64,000 nt of DNA from Sulfopaludibacter sp963835555 (lineage in GTDB: Bacteria > Acidobacteriota > Terriglobia > Bryobacterales > Bryobacteraceae): assembly GCA_963835555.1 (NCBI GenBank), contig CAWIGC010000003.1:90583-154582 (forward strand), in the 5' to 3' direction. Numbering within the stretch: the stretch's first letter is position 1; every line of letters starts with the position of its first letter. The position numbers and the translations under genes were made by a program. The notes below the pieces were generated by a model, which ran no database searches, was not told the DNA's origin, and saw only the letters and a list, made by a program, of their open reading frames with translations. Positions 11,825 through 20,879 of this stretch are shown here, in pieces.

Positions 11825-13120
11825 CTAGCAGCCGAAGAAAGCCTTGTCGAGGTCCCTGGTCACAGCGTCCGAAAGCGGCTGCAGTTGGCCCACCGCGCGG
11901 GCATTGATGATGGCCTCGGCGGTGGATTCCAGCACCTCCAGCCGGTCGAATGCTTCCAGCACGTCCGAGCCGGTGACCAGCACGCCGTCGTTTTCCAGAA
12001 TGATCGCGGGCTGGGTGACCGACAGGCGATTGGCCAGTTCTTCGCCATCGCCAAACTGCATGCCAAACGGGGCGCGGACCACGTGCCGCATCACTACGTA
12101 GCTTTCGGGAATGGTGCGGCTGTCCAGCACCGTGCCGGTGACGCTGAATGCCGTAGCATTCACCGGATAGGCGTTCACAATCGCGCCCACGTGAGGATGC
12201 CGCCGGTAGATGGCCTGATGCACCACGGCGGCGCGGCTGGGCGATTTGCCCGCCTCCACCTCGCCGTCGCGCACCAGCACCAGATCCTGCACGTCCACCA
12301 TCCCGCGGTCTACCTGGTAGGGCGTGATCAGGAAGGCGCTGTCGTCCACGCGCACCGAGTAGCTGCCCTGCGTGCTGATGAACAGCCTCTGCCGGTATGC
12401 CCGGCGCACGAACTCGCTCAGCCGGCCGCGCAGTTCGTTTTCCAGGCTGGAAGGATACCAGGGCTCGAACTCCTCCAACGGCAACGATCGCTGATGTTCC
12501 AGATTGATCTGCTCATCGGAAAGGAAACGCACGCCGCCCCCCAGAAGGTTCGCCTTGATGATGGTCTTGGCGGTGAACTCCAGAGTCTCAAAGCGGCGAA
12601 ACGCTTCTTGAAACGTGGCGCCCGCGGTCACCACGCCGTGATTTTCCAGGATCACGCAATCGTATCCCTGCTCGAAAGTATCGGCCACGCGATTGCCCAG
12701 AGCCATGCTGCCGGGCAGTTCGTACGGCGCGAATCCGACCTCGCCGCAGACGCGCCGCGCCTGGTGGAACAGACGCGTGTTCGGCACCTGGTGTACCAGG
12801 CTGAACGCCACCAGCGCCGTGGGATGGGCATGCACGATGCCACCCAGCTCCGGCCGGCGGCGCCGAATCTCCTGATGAATCGGCAGCTCCGACGAGGGCC
12901 GGCGCGCGCCCAGCACCTCGCCATCCTGCCGCACGCACACGATATCCTCGCGCCGAAGCGCGCCTTTATCCACGCGCGCCGGCGTAATCCACACATCGCC
13001 GTTGGCTTCGCGAATGGAAAGATTCCCGCCGGAAGTCGTGGTCATGCGATAGCGGTAGATCCGCTCCATGGCCTGCAAAATCTCATCGCGCGGGTGCTGG
13101 TATGAATGGGGCGTGAACAT
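11825..13120 (-). CDS. Tandem class II aldolase/adducin-domain protein
   Basis: A 431-residue protein made of two class II aldolase/adducin domains. The first (residues about 8-205) keeps the metal site of fuculose-phosphate-type aldolases: Glu in SSELPIHQE, two His in IVHAHPTA, and a third His in ENHGVV. The second (about 225-420) has the same fold but reads SRAAVVHQA, IVNAYPVN and ENDGVL, so all four ligands are replaced. It lies 6 bp after the lactaldehyde dehydrogenase gene, which suggests cleavage of a deoxyketose phosphate to lactaldehyde and DHAP. The exact sugar is unknown. Confidence 0.85.
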   Translation of the reverse strand: MFTPHSYQHPRDEILQAMERIYRYRMTTTSGGNLSIREANGDVWITPARVDKGALRREDIVCVRQDGEVLGARRPSSELPIHQEIRRRRPELGGIVHAHPTALVAFSLVHQVPNTRLFHQARRVCGEVGFAPYELPGSMALGNRVADTFEQGYDCVILENHGVVTAGATFQEAFRRFETLEFTAKTIIKANLLGGGVRFLSDEQINLEHQRSLPLEEFEPWYPSSLENELRGRLSEFVRRAYRQRLFISTQGSYSVRVDDSAFLITPYQVDRGMVDVQDLVLVRDGEVEAGKSPSRAAVVHQAIYRRHPHVGAIVNAYPVNATAFSVTGTVLDSRTIPESYVVMRHVVRAPFGMQFGDGEELANRLSVTQPAIILENDGVLVTGSDVLEAFDRLEVLESTAEAIINARAVGQLQPLSDAVTRDLDKAFFGC

Positions 13121-13126
13121 ATTCTT

Positions 13127-14563
13127 CTATTGGCGCTGCAGATAAACCACGTGCGTCTGGGTGAATTCGTAGAGACCGTGCTTGCCGTCGGCGCCGCCGA
13201 TTCCGCTCTTGCGCCATCCGGCATGGAACCCCTGCATGGCTTCGAAATTCTCGCGGTTGATATAGGTCTCGCCGAAGCGGATCTCCTGGCAGGCCTTCAA
13301 TGCCGTATTCAGATCGCGCGTGTAAATGGACGAGGTCAGGCCATAGTCGGAATCGTTGGCGAAGGCGATGGCCTCGTCCAGATCGTGGAATGTCACGATG
13401 GGCACCACCGGCCCGAACACTTCGCGGCGGATGATCTCCATGTCCTGACGGCAGCCGGCCAGCACCGTGGGCTGATAGTAGTAGCCGCCTTCGCCCGCGC
13501 CGCGCGCGCCGCCCGTCGCCAGAGTAGCGCCCGCGGCCACCGCGCCGCGCACCAGCGAGTCCACCTTCTTATATCCCGCCTCGTTGATCAGCGGACCGTA
13601 TTCCACCGAGGAATCCGCCAGCGGGTCGCCGAAACGTGTGCCCTGCATGGCGGCGGTGAGCTTCTCGGTAAACTGCCCGGCGACATTGCTCTGCACATAG
13701 ACCCGCTCCGCGCAGTTGCACACCTGTCCGCTGTTGATGACGCGCGATGCCTTGATGGCGCGCACCGCGAGATCGATATCGGCGTCGGCCATGACAATCG
13801 CCGGCGCCTTGCCGCCCAGTTCCAGATTGACCTTGGTGATGTTCGGCGCGGCCAGCGCCATGATGGCGGACCCGGTTTCCACGCTGCCCGTGAAGCTGAC
13901 CATGCCGATTCGCCGCGATCCGGCCAGCGCTTTGCCCGCGGTGGCGCCGCGCCCGTGAACCACGTTGATCAGGCCCTTCGGCACGTCCGTCTGCGCCAGC
14001 AGTTCGCAGAACTTCACGGCATTGTGCGGGGTCTCTTCGCTGGGCTTGATGACGATGGTGTTGCCGGTCACCAGCGCCGGCGCGGCCTTGCGCGCAATCA
14101 GGAAGAAGGGGAAATTCCAGGGCAGAATGCCGCCGATCACGCCGATGGGCTGCCGGAACAGCAGGATGGTTTCTCCGGGGCGGTCGCTCTCCAGGATTTC
14201 GCCTTCGATGCGGCGCGCCCATTCCGCCATGTAATCGAGATAGTCGGCCGTGAAAGCCACTTCCACGCGCGCCAGGTCGAGAATCTTGCCCTGCTCTTCG
14301 GTGATCACGCGCGCCAGCGGCTCCACCTGTTCGCGAATTTTGGCGGCGATGGTGCGGAGCGCCTTGGCGCGCTCGATGGCGGGCGTCTTCGCCCAGCTCT
14401 TCTGCGCGGCTTCAGCGGCGGAAAGAGCCGCCTCCACATCCTCCGCGGTGCTGTCGGGAACCGTACAAATCAATTTTCCGGTGGAGGGGTTCATCACCTC
14501 GATGCGCGCGCTTCCGCTGGACGGCACAAATTGGCCGTCAATGAAATTTTGATAGTCGGGCAT
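13127..14563 (-). CDS. aldA: NAD-dependent aldehyde dehydrogenase, lactaldehyde/glycolaldehyde type
   Basis: A 478-residue aldehyde dehydrogenase. The oxyanion and NAD motifs are visible: PWNFPFFLIARK, the Rossmann signature FTGSVETG, the general base Glu in LELGGKAP, and the catalytic Cys in NSGQVCNCAERVYV. The C-terminus (FEAMQGFHAGWRKSGIGG, ending in QTHVVYLQ) closely resembles E. coli AldA, which oxidises L-lactaldehyde to L-lactate in fucose and rhamnose breakdown. The class II aldolase follows 6 bp downstream, supporting a shared pathway. The symbol is by resemblance; related succinate-semialdehyde dehydrogenases are the alternative. Confidence 0.88.
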   Translation of the reverse strand: MPDYQNFIDGQFVPSSGSARIEVMNPSTGKLICTVPDSTAEDVEAALSAAEAAQKSWAKTPAIERAKALRTIAAKIREQVEPLARVITEEQGKILDLARVEVAFTADYLDYMAEWARRIEGEILESDRPGETILLFRQPIGVIGGILPWNFPFFLIARKAAPALVTGNTIVIKPSEETPHNAVKFCELLAQTDVPKGLINVVHGRGATAGKALAGSRRIGMVSFTGSVETGSAIMALAAPNITKVNLELGGKAPAIVMADADIDLAVRAIKASRVINSGQVCNCAERVYVQSNVAGQFTEKLTAAMQGTRFGDPLADSSVEYGPLINEAGYKKVDSLVRGAVAAGATLATGGARGAGEGGYYYQPTVLAGCRQDMEIIRREVFGPVVPIVTFHDLDEAIAFANDSDYGLTSSIYTRDLNTALKACQEIRFGETYINRENFEAMQGFHAGWRKSGIGGADGKHGLYEFTQTHVVYLQRQ

Positions 14564-14589
14564 GACTGACCTTTAGTTTATCGTGCCGT

Positions 14590-15596
14590 TTACGGTTCAA
14601 TCACCAGCAAGGCAAACGTGCCGGGCAACACGGGCCTTCTGCCCCTGCCTCCCGCGGGCGCCTCACCGAATTTCGCCGAGGCGACGAAGATGCGGTGATT
14701 CGTTGGGTCGAGCCCCATGTTGCGCGATCCCTGCGGCGTTTCCACCGTTTGCACCACGCGATATTGATCCGGCGAATCCTGATGAATCACCGTAAGGGTG
14801 CCGTCCGCATTCGACGCAAATGCATTGCCCGACGCCGCGTCGTATGCTGCGCCATCCACGCCCGTGCCGATGGGCAGAGTCGCCACCACTTTCCCGGCCT
14901 GGTAATCGGAGACTGCCATGACACCGCTGCGGCATCCGCTGAACAGCCGGTGGTGCGCCGTGTCAATGGCCATCGATACGGGTTGCTTGCAGGGAGCCGT
15001 GGACCATCGCCGCGTCACCGTCGCCGATTTGCCGTCGATCTCCACCACCTCGCTGATGTCGGTCAGATTGGCGTATACCTTGCCGTCGCCGGCCGAAGCG
15101 CCGTACTCCGGTTTGCCGCCCAGCGGAATGTTCGTTATCAGCGTCCCGGCGCGCGGATCGATTACGGTCGAAGAGTGCGCATCGCCATTCAAAGTGAAGA
15201 CCCGCTTGGAGGCGGAGTCGTACACGATGGCGTCCGCGTCCTCCGCCGCCGGGATGCGGCCCAGCGCCTTGTACGTCTTCAGATCGAACATGACCACGGA
15301 CCGATCGTTACCGCTGGTGGCGAACCCGTGCCCCGTGTCTTCGGCGATCGCCGTTCCGTGTGCGCCTTTGAATGCCGGTGACTTCGCCCAGCAGTTTCCC
15401 GTCAGTTCTCATCCACCACCATCACCCGCGTCTGGCGGGCGATGAAAACGCGGTGATGCGGCGGATCCGGCACCACGTAGTCCCAACTGCCATCGCCGCC
15501 CAAGGCGTAAGTGTGAGTGATGTGGTAAGTGGAGGATGACTGGGCGAGCAACGAAGCAACGGCAGCCAGGGTAAGAACGAACGCGGAACTACGCAT
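14590..15596 (-). pseudogene. YncE-like beta-propeller protein, frameshifted
   Basis: The start (15596) follows a good ribosome site (AAAGGAG) and encodes a signal peptide, MRSSAFVLTLAAVASLLAQ, and the first blade (GGDGSWDYVVPDPPHHRVFI). Two single extra bases, near 15402 and near 15370, push the rest into other frames. When both are skipped the text reads on smoothly (GKLLGEVTG, then ATSGNDRSVVMFDLKT). It then continues through blades such as VYDSASKRVFTLNGD and MGLDPTNHRIFVAS. Joined length is about 335 residues, normal for YncE-family propellers, which are secreted proteins of unclear role. It is downstream of the ADOP permease on the same strand, 37 bp away. Confidence 0.8.
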
Positions 15597-15633
15597 AGCG
15601 ACTCCTTTCCCCGAATTATAGTCCTCACTGTCC

Positions 15634-18078
15634 TCACTCATTCCGCAGCGCCGTCAGGGGATCCACGCGTGCGGCCCGACGTGCGGGCCAGTAACTCGCG
15701 AAAAGGCCCGTCGCCAGAAGGAGCATGGTCACCGCGGCGAAAGACCAGAAATCGAGCGGCGACACGTTCCGCACCAACCCCGAAAGCATTTTGACCGAGA
15801 ACAAGCTCGCCACCAGCCCGATAGCGATCCCGATGCCCAGCAAGCGTGCTCCGGAACTGAGCACCATGGCGATCACCTGCCAGAAGCCCGCTCCCAGGGC
15901 GATGCGAATTCCGATCTCGCGCGTCTGCTGCGCCACACTGTGTGAGATCACGCCGTAAATTCCGAACAGCGCCAGCACCAGTCCCAGCGCCGCGAACACC
16001 GTGAACAGCAGCAGATTGAAGCGCGGACGCGCATACGCATCGTCGCGCAGCACCGTCTCTAAGGACTGATCCTCCGTGACCGGCTGGACCGGATCCACCG
16101 CGTAAATCTGAGCTTTGACGGCTTTGTCCAGAGCTTCGGCGGGGCCATTGCCCAATACGAAAATCCGATCGGCCCGGCTGAGCAGCGTGAACGGGAGGAA
16201 CATTTCCGGCAGGATCTCATTGGAACCTACCTGATTCACAGAGTCTCCGACAATGCCGGCAATCTGGAAGGAATCGTCGGCCAGATTCCAGGGTGGGGCG
16301 GCCAGACGGGGAATGCGCACCAACCGGCCGACGGCGGCCGCACCGGCGAAATACCGACGCACGAATGCCTGGTTCACAACCGCCATATGCATCTTGCCGT
16401 TCACTTCCTGTGTGTTCAGGAAGCGCCCCTGCATCACGGTTATGCCCATCACCTGGAGATAGTTGTCGTCGGTTTGATGGACCATGACGCGCCGCGCATC
16501 GGTCCCGGAGTTGCCCACCACGGTCACCTGCCAGGTCGGAGTGTACACCGGGGGCAGGCCCCAATTGATGCTGGCGGCGAGCACGCCCGGAATGGCCCGG
16601 ATGCGCCGGAGCGCTTCCTGCAGGAGGGCCGTGCGGCGGTCTGCATCTTTGTAGCGCTGTTCCGACACGGGAATGCGCAGCGTCAGGATCCGATCGGGAT
16701 GGAATCCCAGATTCGTGCCCTGGATCGCGATGAGGCTCCGCACCATCAGGCTGGCTCCCACCAGTAACATGAGTGAGAGCGCCACTTCGCCCACCACCAG
16801 GGTGCCGCGGAGCACGCGCTGGCGCACGCCACCCGCGGTGCCGCGGCCCGCCTCTTTGAGCGGCGTCAGTATGTCGCGTCCCGAAAGTTGCAGCGCCGGC
16901 GCGAGGCCGAACAGCAAGGCTGCCGCCGCGGAAACGCCCAGCGCAAACAGCAGCACGGAAGTGTTCAGCGTGATCTGCGCTTCGTCGGGAATGGTGCCGG
17001 GCGGAACCATGGCGATGATGCCGCGCAATCCGCCGGCGGCAATCGCCACGCCCAGCACGGCGCCGCCGAGAGCCAGCAGCAGGTTTTCCGCCAGTAACTG
17101 GCGAATCAGCCGGAAACGCTGCGCTCCCATGGCGGCGCGCACGGCCATCTCGCGCCTGCGGTACGCCGCACGCGATAACAGCAGGTTGCTCACGTTGACG
17201 CACGCAATCAGCAGCAATAGCCCGACCGCGCCGAACAGGATCCACAACGCATCCTGAATGTCGCTGGGAAACGTCTCGCCAAAGTCCTGTAGGCGCAATT
17301 TCCAGTTCTTGGGAAAGTCATCCGGGCTGCGGTGCGCCATGTCGTGGAACAGCGGCGCCAGCGAGGCGGCCGCCTGCTGCCGGGTTATTCCCGGCTTCAG
17401 CCGCGCCAGCAGGTGGACCTCGCGTACCCCTTCCACCGTTTGGCCGCGATGAAACACGTCTGGCAGGTACACATCCGCTCCGCGCCACATGAACCGCGGC
17501 GGCATCACTCCGATCACGGTCCGGACTTTGTCATCGAGGCGCAGTTTGCGGCCAAGCACATTGGGGTCGCCCCCGAACTGGCGCTGCCAGAATCTGTATC
17601 CCAGCACCGTGACCGGTTCGGCGCCATCGACTGCGTCCTCCGCCGATGTGGTCCGTCCCACCAGCGCGGGCACGCCCATCACATCGAACGTGTTCATGGT
17701 GCAATGATTGCCGCGCAATCGCTGGGGTTCGGCCCGTCCCGTCCAGGTGACGTCCGACCACGTGGAGGCGATCACGCCCTCAAACACCGTGTTGCGCCCG
17801 GCAATGTCCACGAACTGGTCGATCGGGTAGTAACTGCCGTTTCCGCCCCGCTGGCCCTGCACCGAGACGCTCATCAGGCGGTCAGGATCCTTATAAGGAA
17901 AGGGGTGAAGGATCACCGCGTAAATCACGCTGAACATGGCGGTGCTGCCGCCGATTCCGAGCGCCAGCGACCCGATTGCGATGGCGGTGAACGAACGGCT
18001 CCGCGCCAGGTCCCGCAGGCCGAAGCGGATGTCCGACGCGAATTGTTCCAGCAGCCGGAAGAGTCTCATCCCGGTCAC
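15634..18078 (-). CDS. ADOP-family permease (MacB-like core plus FtsX domains), intact
   Basis: An 814-residue membrane protein of the acidobacterial duplicated orphan permease type. It has an N-terminal membrane helix (FTAIAIGSLALGIGGSTAMFSV), a periplasmic MacB core with WQRQFGGDPNVLGR and a three-helix FtsX block with LLLLIACVNVSNLLLSRA. A second core and a second FtsX block follow (QQTREIGIRIALGAG near residue 720). It ends in PLTALRNE. No ABC ATPase lies next to it, as is usual for this family, so a direct efflux role is unproven. A GTG at 18078 abuts the stop of the upstream serine hydrolase; an ATG at 18069 is the alternative start. Confidence 0.9.
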   Translation of the reverse strand: MTGMRLFRLLEQFASDIRFGLRDLARSRSFTAIAIGSLALGIGGSTAMFSVIYAVILHPFPYKDPDRLMSVSVQGQRGGNGSYYPIDQFVDIAGRNTVFEGVIASTWSDVTWTGRAEPQRLRGNHCTMNTFDVMGVPALVGRTTSAEDAVDGAEPVTVLGYRFWQRQFGGDPNVLGRKLRLDDKVRTVIGVMPPRFMWRGADVYLPDVFHRGQTVEGVREVHLLARLKPGITRQQAAASLAPLFHDMAHRSPDDFPKNWKLRLQDFGETFPSDIQDALWILFGAVGLLLLIACVNVSNLLLSRAAYRRREMAVRAAMGAQRFRLIRQLLAENLLLALGGAVLGVAIAAGGLRGIIAMVPPGTIPDEAQITLNTSVLLFALGVSAAAALLFGLAPALQLSGRDILTPLKEAGRGTAGGVRQRVLRGTLVVGEVALSLMLLVGASLMVRSLIAIQGTNLGFHPDRILTLRIPVSEQRYKDADRRTALLQEALRRIRAIPGVLAASINWGLPPVYTPTWQVTVVGNSGTDARRVMVHQTDDNYLQVMGITVMQGRFLNTQEVNGKMHMAVVNQAFVRRYFAGAAAVGRLVRIPRLAAPPWNLADDSFQIAGIVGDSVNQVGSNEILPEMFLPFTLLSRADRIFVLGNGPAEALDKAVKAQIYAVDPVQPVTEDQSLETVLRDDAYARPRFNLLLFTVFAALGLVLALFGIYGVISHSVAQQTREIGIRIALGAGFWQVIAMVLSSGARLLGIGIAIGLVASLFSVKMLSGLVRNVSPLDFWSFAAVTMLLLATGLFASYWPARRAARVDPLTALRNE

Positions 18079-19278
18079 TCATTGCTCAATCGATGCCGCG
18101 GCCATCGCCATGAAGCTGTTGATCTCGTCCGCAGTATCGCCGCCGCCGTTGGTACGCTGCATGAAAATAATGCCCACCAAATCCTTCGCTGGATCCACCC
18201 ACCCGTAGGTGCGATACGCGCCGCCCTTCACGAAACTGCCGATGGAGTTGTAACGGTATGTGCCCAGCGGCTCGCGCACCACTTCAAAGCCAAACCCGTG
18301 ACCCACTCCCGGAGCGAACCCGGCCTTCATAGTCCCGGTGTACGACGTGGTCATGGTTTCCACGGCGGCAGCCGAGAGGATTCGCTGTCCGTTCAGAGTC
18401 CCCTTTTCGAGCAGCATCTGGTGGAATATCGCCATATCGGCCGCCGTGCTGAACAGGCCCCCTTCGGGCGCGGGAAATTTCGGCTGCGCCATGTTCACCT
18501 TCTTCAACCCGGTAGCCTCGTACGTGTACACCGAGGCTACGCGACCGGCCTTGTCCGCCGGCACGAAGAAGTACGTGTCTTTCATGCCGAGCGGCTGAAA
18601 AATTCGCTCTGCCAGAAAGCGATCGTAAGGCTGGCCGGTCACCACTTCGATGACGCGCCCCAGCGCGGCGATCCCGATATTGCTATAGTTCCAGGCCGTC
18701 CCCGGTTCGAACAGCAGTGTGGCGTGCGAAACCGCGGCCACGCGCTCGGCCAGCGTAGTGGGCGGCTCGCGGTCCGATGCGGAGCCAGGCAGCCCCGAGG
18801 TGTGAGTCATCAGGTCCAGAATATTGACAGGGCGCGACGGCTGCACAGAGGAGCAGCTATAGCCGGCGAGCGTGCCGCACGGATTCAACTTCAGGCCCTT
18901 GAACTCTGACAGGTACTTCTCCACCGGATCGATCAGCGAAACCCGCCCTTCGTCCACCAGGATCATAATGCCGGCGCAGGTGACGGGTTTGGTGACCGAC
19001 GCCAGGCGGAAGAGGGTGTCGGTGCGCATGGGAGTCTTGCTTTCTAGGTCCTGAAACCCCACCGCATCAAGGGCCGCGACGTGCCCGTGCCGCGCCACCA
19101 GGGTGACCACCCCGGCGGTCTTACCGGCATCGACGAACTCTTTCATGCGAACGGGAATCCGCGCCAGGCGCGCGGCGCTCATGCCGGCGGCTTGCGGATC
19201 CTTCTTATCGGTCGCGAAAGTGCCCGCTGCCCATGCGGCCACGCAGCAGGCCAGGGCGATAGAAACGCCAGTCTTCAT
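18079..19278 (-). CDS. Secreted serine hydrolase, class C beta-lactamase/EstB fold
   Basis: A 399-residue protein starting at 19278. The signal peptide is MKTGVSIALACCVAAWAAG. The catalytic tetrad of the serine beta-lactamase-like family is visible: Ser and Lys in LASVTKPV (SxxK) and Tyr in WNYSNIGIAALGR (YxN). The C-terminal GYG/HxG-like element would be GVGHGFGFEV. Such enzymes hydrolyse esters or D-amino-acid peptides in the periplasm; true beta-lactamase activity is not implied. It is divergent from a class A beta-lactamase gene only 25 bp away and is followed without a gap by the ADOP permease. Confidence 0.88.
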   Translation of the reverse strand: MKTGVSIALACCVAAWAAGTFATDKKDPQAAGMSAARLARIPVRMKEFVDAGKTAGVVTLVARHGHVAALDAVGFQDLESKTPMRTDTLFRLASVTKPVTCAGIMILVDEGRVSLIDPVEKYLSEFKGLKLNPCGTLAGYSCSSVQPSRPVNILDLMTHTSGLPGSASDREPPTTLAERVAAVSHATLLFEPGTAWNYSNIGIAALGRVIEVVTGQPYDRFLAERIFQPLGMKDTYFFVPADKAGRVASVYTYEATGLKKVNMAQPKFPAPEGGLFSTAADMAIFHQMLLEKGTLNGQRILSAAAVETMTTSYTGTMKAGFAPGVGHGFGFEVVREPLGTYRYNSIGSFVKGGAYRTYGWVDPAKDLVGIIFMQRTNGGGDTADEINSFMAMAAASIEQ

Positions 19279-19303
19279 AGTTACACCTGGATCTAATTGT
19301 GGC

Positions 19304-20293
19304 ATGTACCATGGTTGGGTGACTTTCACTCGAAGGGCATGCCTGGCGATGGCCGGCGCGAGTTTCTGCCGCGCAGCGACGATGGATCTGGCGGGAGAGT
19401 GGCGCACCATCGCGGCGCAATCGGACGGCGTGTGCGGCGCAGCGGCGATGCGAATCGATTCGGGACAGCGAATCGGCCTGCGCGGCGACGAACGCTTTCC
19501 GCTGGCCAGCGTCTGCAAACTGCCAATCGCCATGGCGATCCTCGAAATGGCCGCTGAGAAGAAGGTGTCGCTCAACGACGAGATCGAAATCCCGCCGTAC
19601 GATGTGGTGCATGGCGTCAGTCCGCTCGCCGACCGGTGGCCCAAAGAGAAGCGATTCCGGCTGGACGAAGTGATCGAGGTGATGGTCACCAAAAGCGATA
19701 ACACCGCGGTGCAGACGCTGTTCCGGATGGCCGGCGGCGCCGCGGGCATGGCCGCCCGGATGCGCGCGTGGCGAATCGACGGCATGCGCGTGGACCGTGA
19801 CGAGCGCACCTGCGGTCTGGAGGCAATGGGCGTGAAGAACATTCCGCCCGTCGCGCAGTGGACGCCGCGGATGGCGGACTCCCTGGTGGCGCAGGTGCCG
19901 CCCGCGGAGCGAAGCGCCGCCATGCGCCGCTTCCTGAGCGATCCGCGCGATACCGGCACGCCCAACGCAACGCTCGATCTGCTCCGCCGCGGCTACACCG
20001 GCGCCGACGCCTTGGGCATGCGCCTGCGGGCCATCCTGGAAGCCACCACCACCGGCGATGCCCGCATCAAAGGAATGCTGCCGGCGGGCACCGTGGTGGG
20101 GCACAAGACCGGCACCACCGCGACCGCCGGCCGCCTGAACGGTTCCACCAATGATGCCGGAGTAATCGTCCTGCCCGGCGGCGCGCTCCTCGCGGTGGCC
20201 TTCTATCTAAAGGGCAGTACGCAAAACCTGGCGGTTCGTGAGCATACCATCGCCCGGATGGCCCGGGCCGCCTTTGACTGGGCGATGGCGTGA
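19304..20293 (+). CDS. Class A beta-lactamase-like serine hydrolase
   Basis: About 329 residues. The N-terminus has a twin-Arg-like leader (TRRACLAMAGASF), so export may be through Tat; ATG 19304 and GTG 19319 are both possible starts. Class A motifs are present: SVCK (Ser70-x-x-Lys73), SDN (130 loop) and HKTGTT (Lys234-Thr-Gly). The omega-loop ExxLN is not clear; the nearest Glu is in VDRDERTCG, so penicillin turnover is uncertain. The Glu/Asn position should be checked before calling it a resistance gene. It is transcribed away from the neighbouring serine hydrolase gene. Confidence 0.83.
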   Translation: MYHGWVTFTRRACLAMAGASFCRAATMDLAGEWRTIAAQSDGVCGAAAMRIDSGQRIGLRGDERFPLASVCKLPIAMAILEMAAEKKVSLNDEIEIPPYDVVHGVSPLADRWPKEKRFRLDEVIEVMVTKSDNTAVQTLFRMAGGAAGMAARMRAWRIDGMRVDRDERTCGLEAMGVKNIPPVAQWTPRMADSLVAQVPPAERSAAMRRFLSDPRDTGTPNATLDLLRRGYTGADALGMRLRAILEATTTGDARIKGMLPAGTVVGHKTGTTATAGRLNGSTNDAGVIVLPGGALLAVAFYLKGSTQNLAVREHTIARMARAAFDWAMA

Positions 20294-20347
20294 CGCGCCC
20301 CACGCTGGCCGCCCGTTTGCAACGATTCCTCTTGTGAGGAGTGCAAT

Positions 20348-20755
20348 ATGAAACGAACACTGCAAATCTGCGTGCTGACAGCCGGGCTGGTGAGTTTAGG
20401 CACGTTTGCGTACGCGCAATATGGACCGCCGAACGGTCCCTACCAGCCGGATTCGGTCAGCAGTATGGTGGACAAAGTTCATGCCGACCTGAACCAGGGA
20501 TACGATCACTGGCACCTGAACAAGGGTGATCGCGACCGGCTCAATAATGCCGAAAAGAAACTGCGCGGTTTCGCATCCGACTGGCGCCGCGGAAAGTTCG
20601 ATAAAGGCGATCTGGACGAATCCATCGCTTCCATTCAACACGTGCTGGACAACAACCATCTCCAGGGTCCCGAGCGCGACGCGCTGGGAAGCGACGTGGA
20701 ACAACTCCGGCAGATGCGGCAGGCGTATGACCGGCACGAGATCGGCCGCTGGTAA
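20348..20755 (+). CDS. Small secreted protein of unknown function
   Basis: A 135-residue protein. The signal peptide (MKRTLQICVLTAGLVSLGTFAYA) is cleaved before QYGPPNG. The mature part is short, charged and mainly helical, with WHLNKGDRDRLNNAEKKL and DALGSDVEQLRQMRQAY. A strong ribosome site (TGAGGAG) lies just upstream. There are no metal-binding, catalytic or membrane elements. Comparable small periplasmic helical proteins are common in Acidobacteriota. It lies 54 bp after the beta-lactamase-like gene and 125 bp before the Fur regulator. Confidence 0.7.
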   Translation: MKRTLQICVLTAGLVSLGTFAYAQYGPPNGPYQPDSVSSMVDKVHADLNQGYDHWHLNKGDRDRLNNAEKKLRGFASDWRRGKFDKGDLDESIASIQHVLDNNHLQGPERDALGSDVEQLRQMRQAYDRHEIGRW

Positions 20756-20879
20756 TGCGAACTGCGCAACGGTTTAGTCCGGAGTCGCGGAGGCAAAGGG
20801 ATACCGGAAAAGGCGCCAGATTTTCGTAGGAGTGTTTTACCGGCCTTGCTAGAATAGCTACCATAAAGAGTTCCTGCAT

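Noticed and set aside
15402..15404. TGA at the break of the YncE-like gene as a second selenocysteine codon
   Set aside because: The text after the TGA in the same frame makes no sense. The homologous blade continues only after skipping one base, so it is a frameshift.
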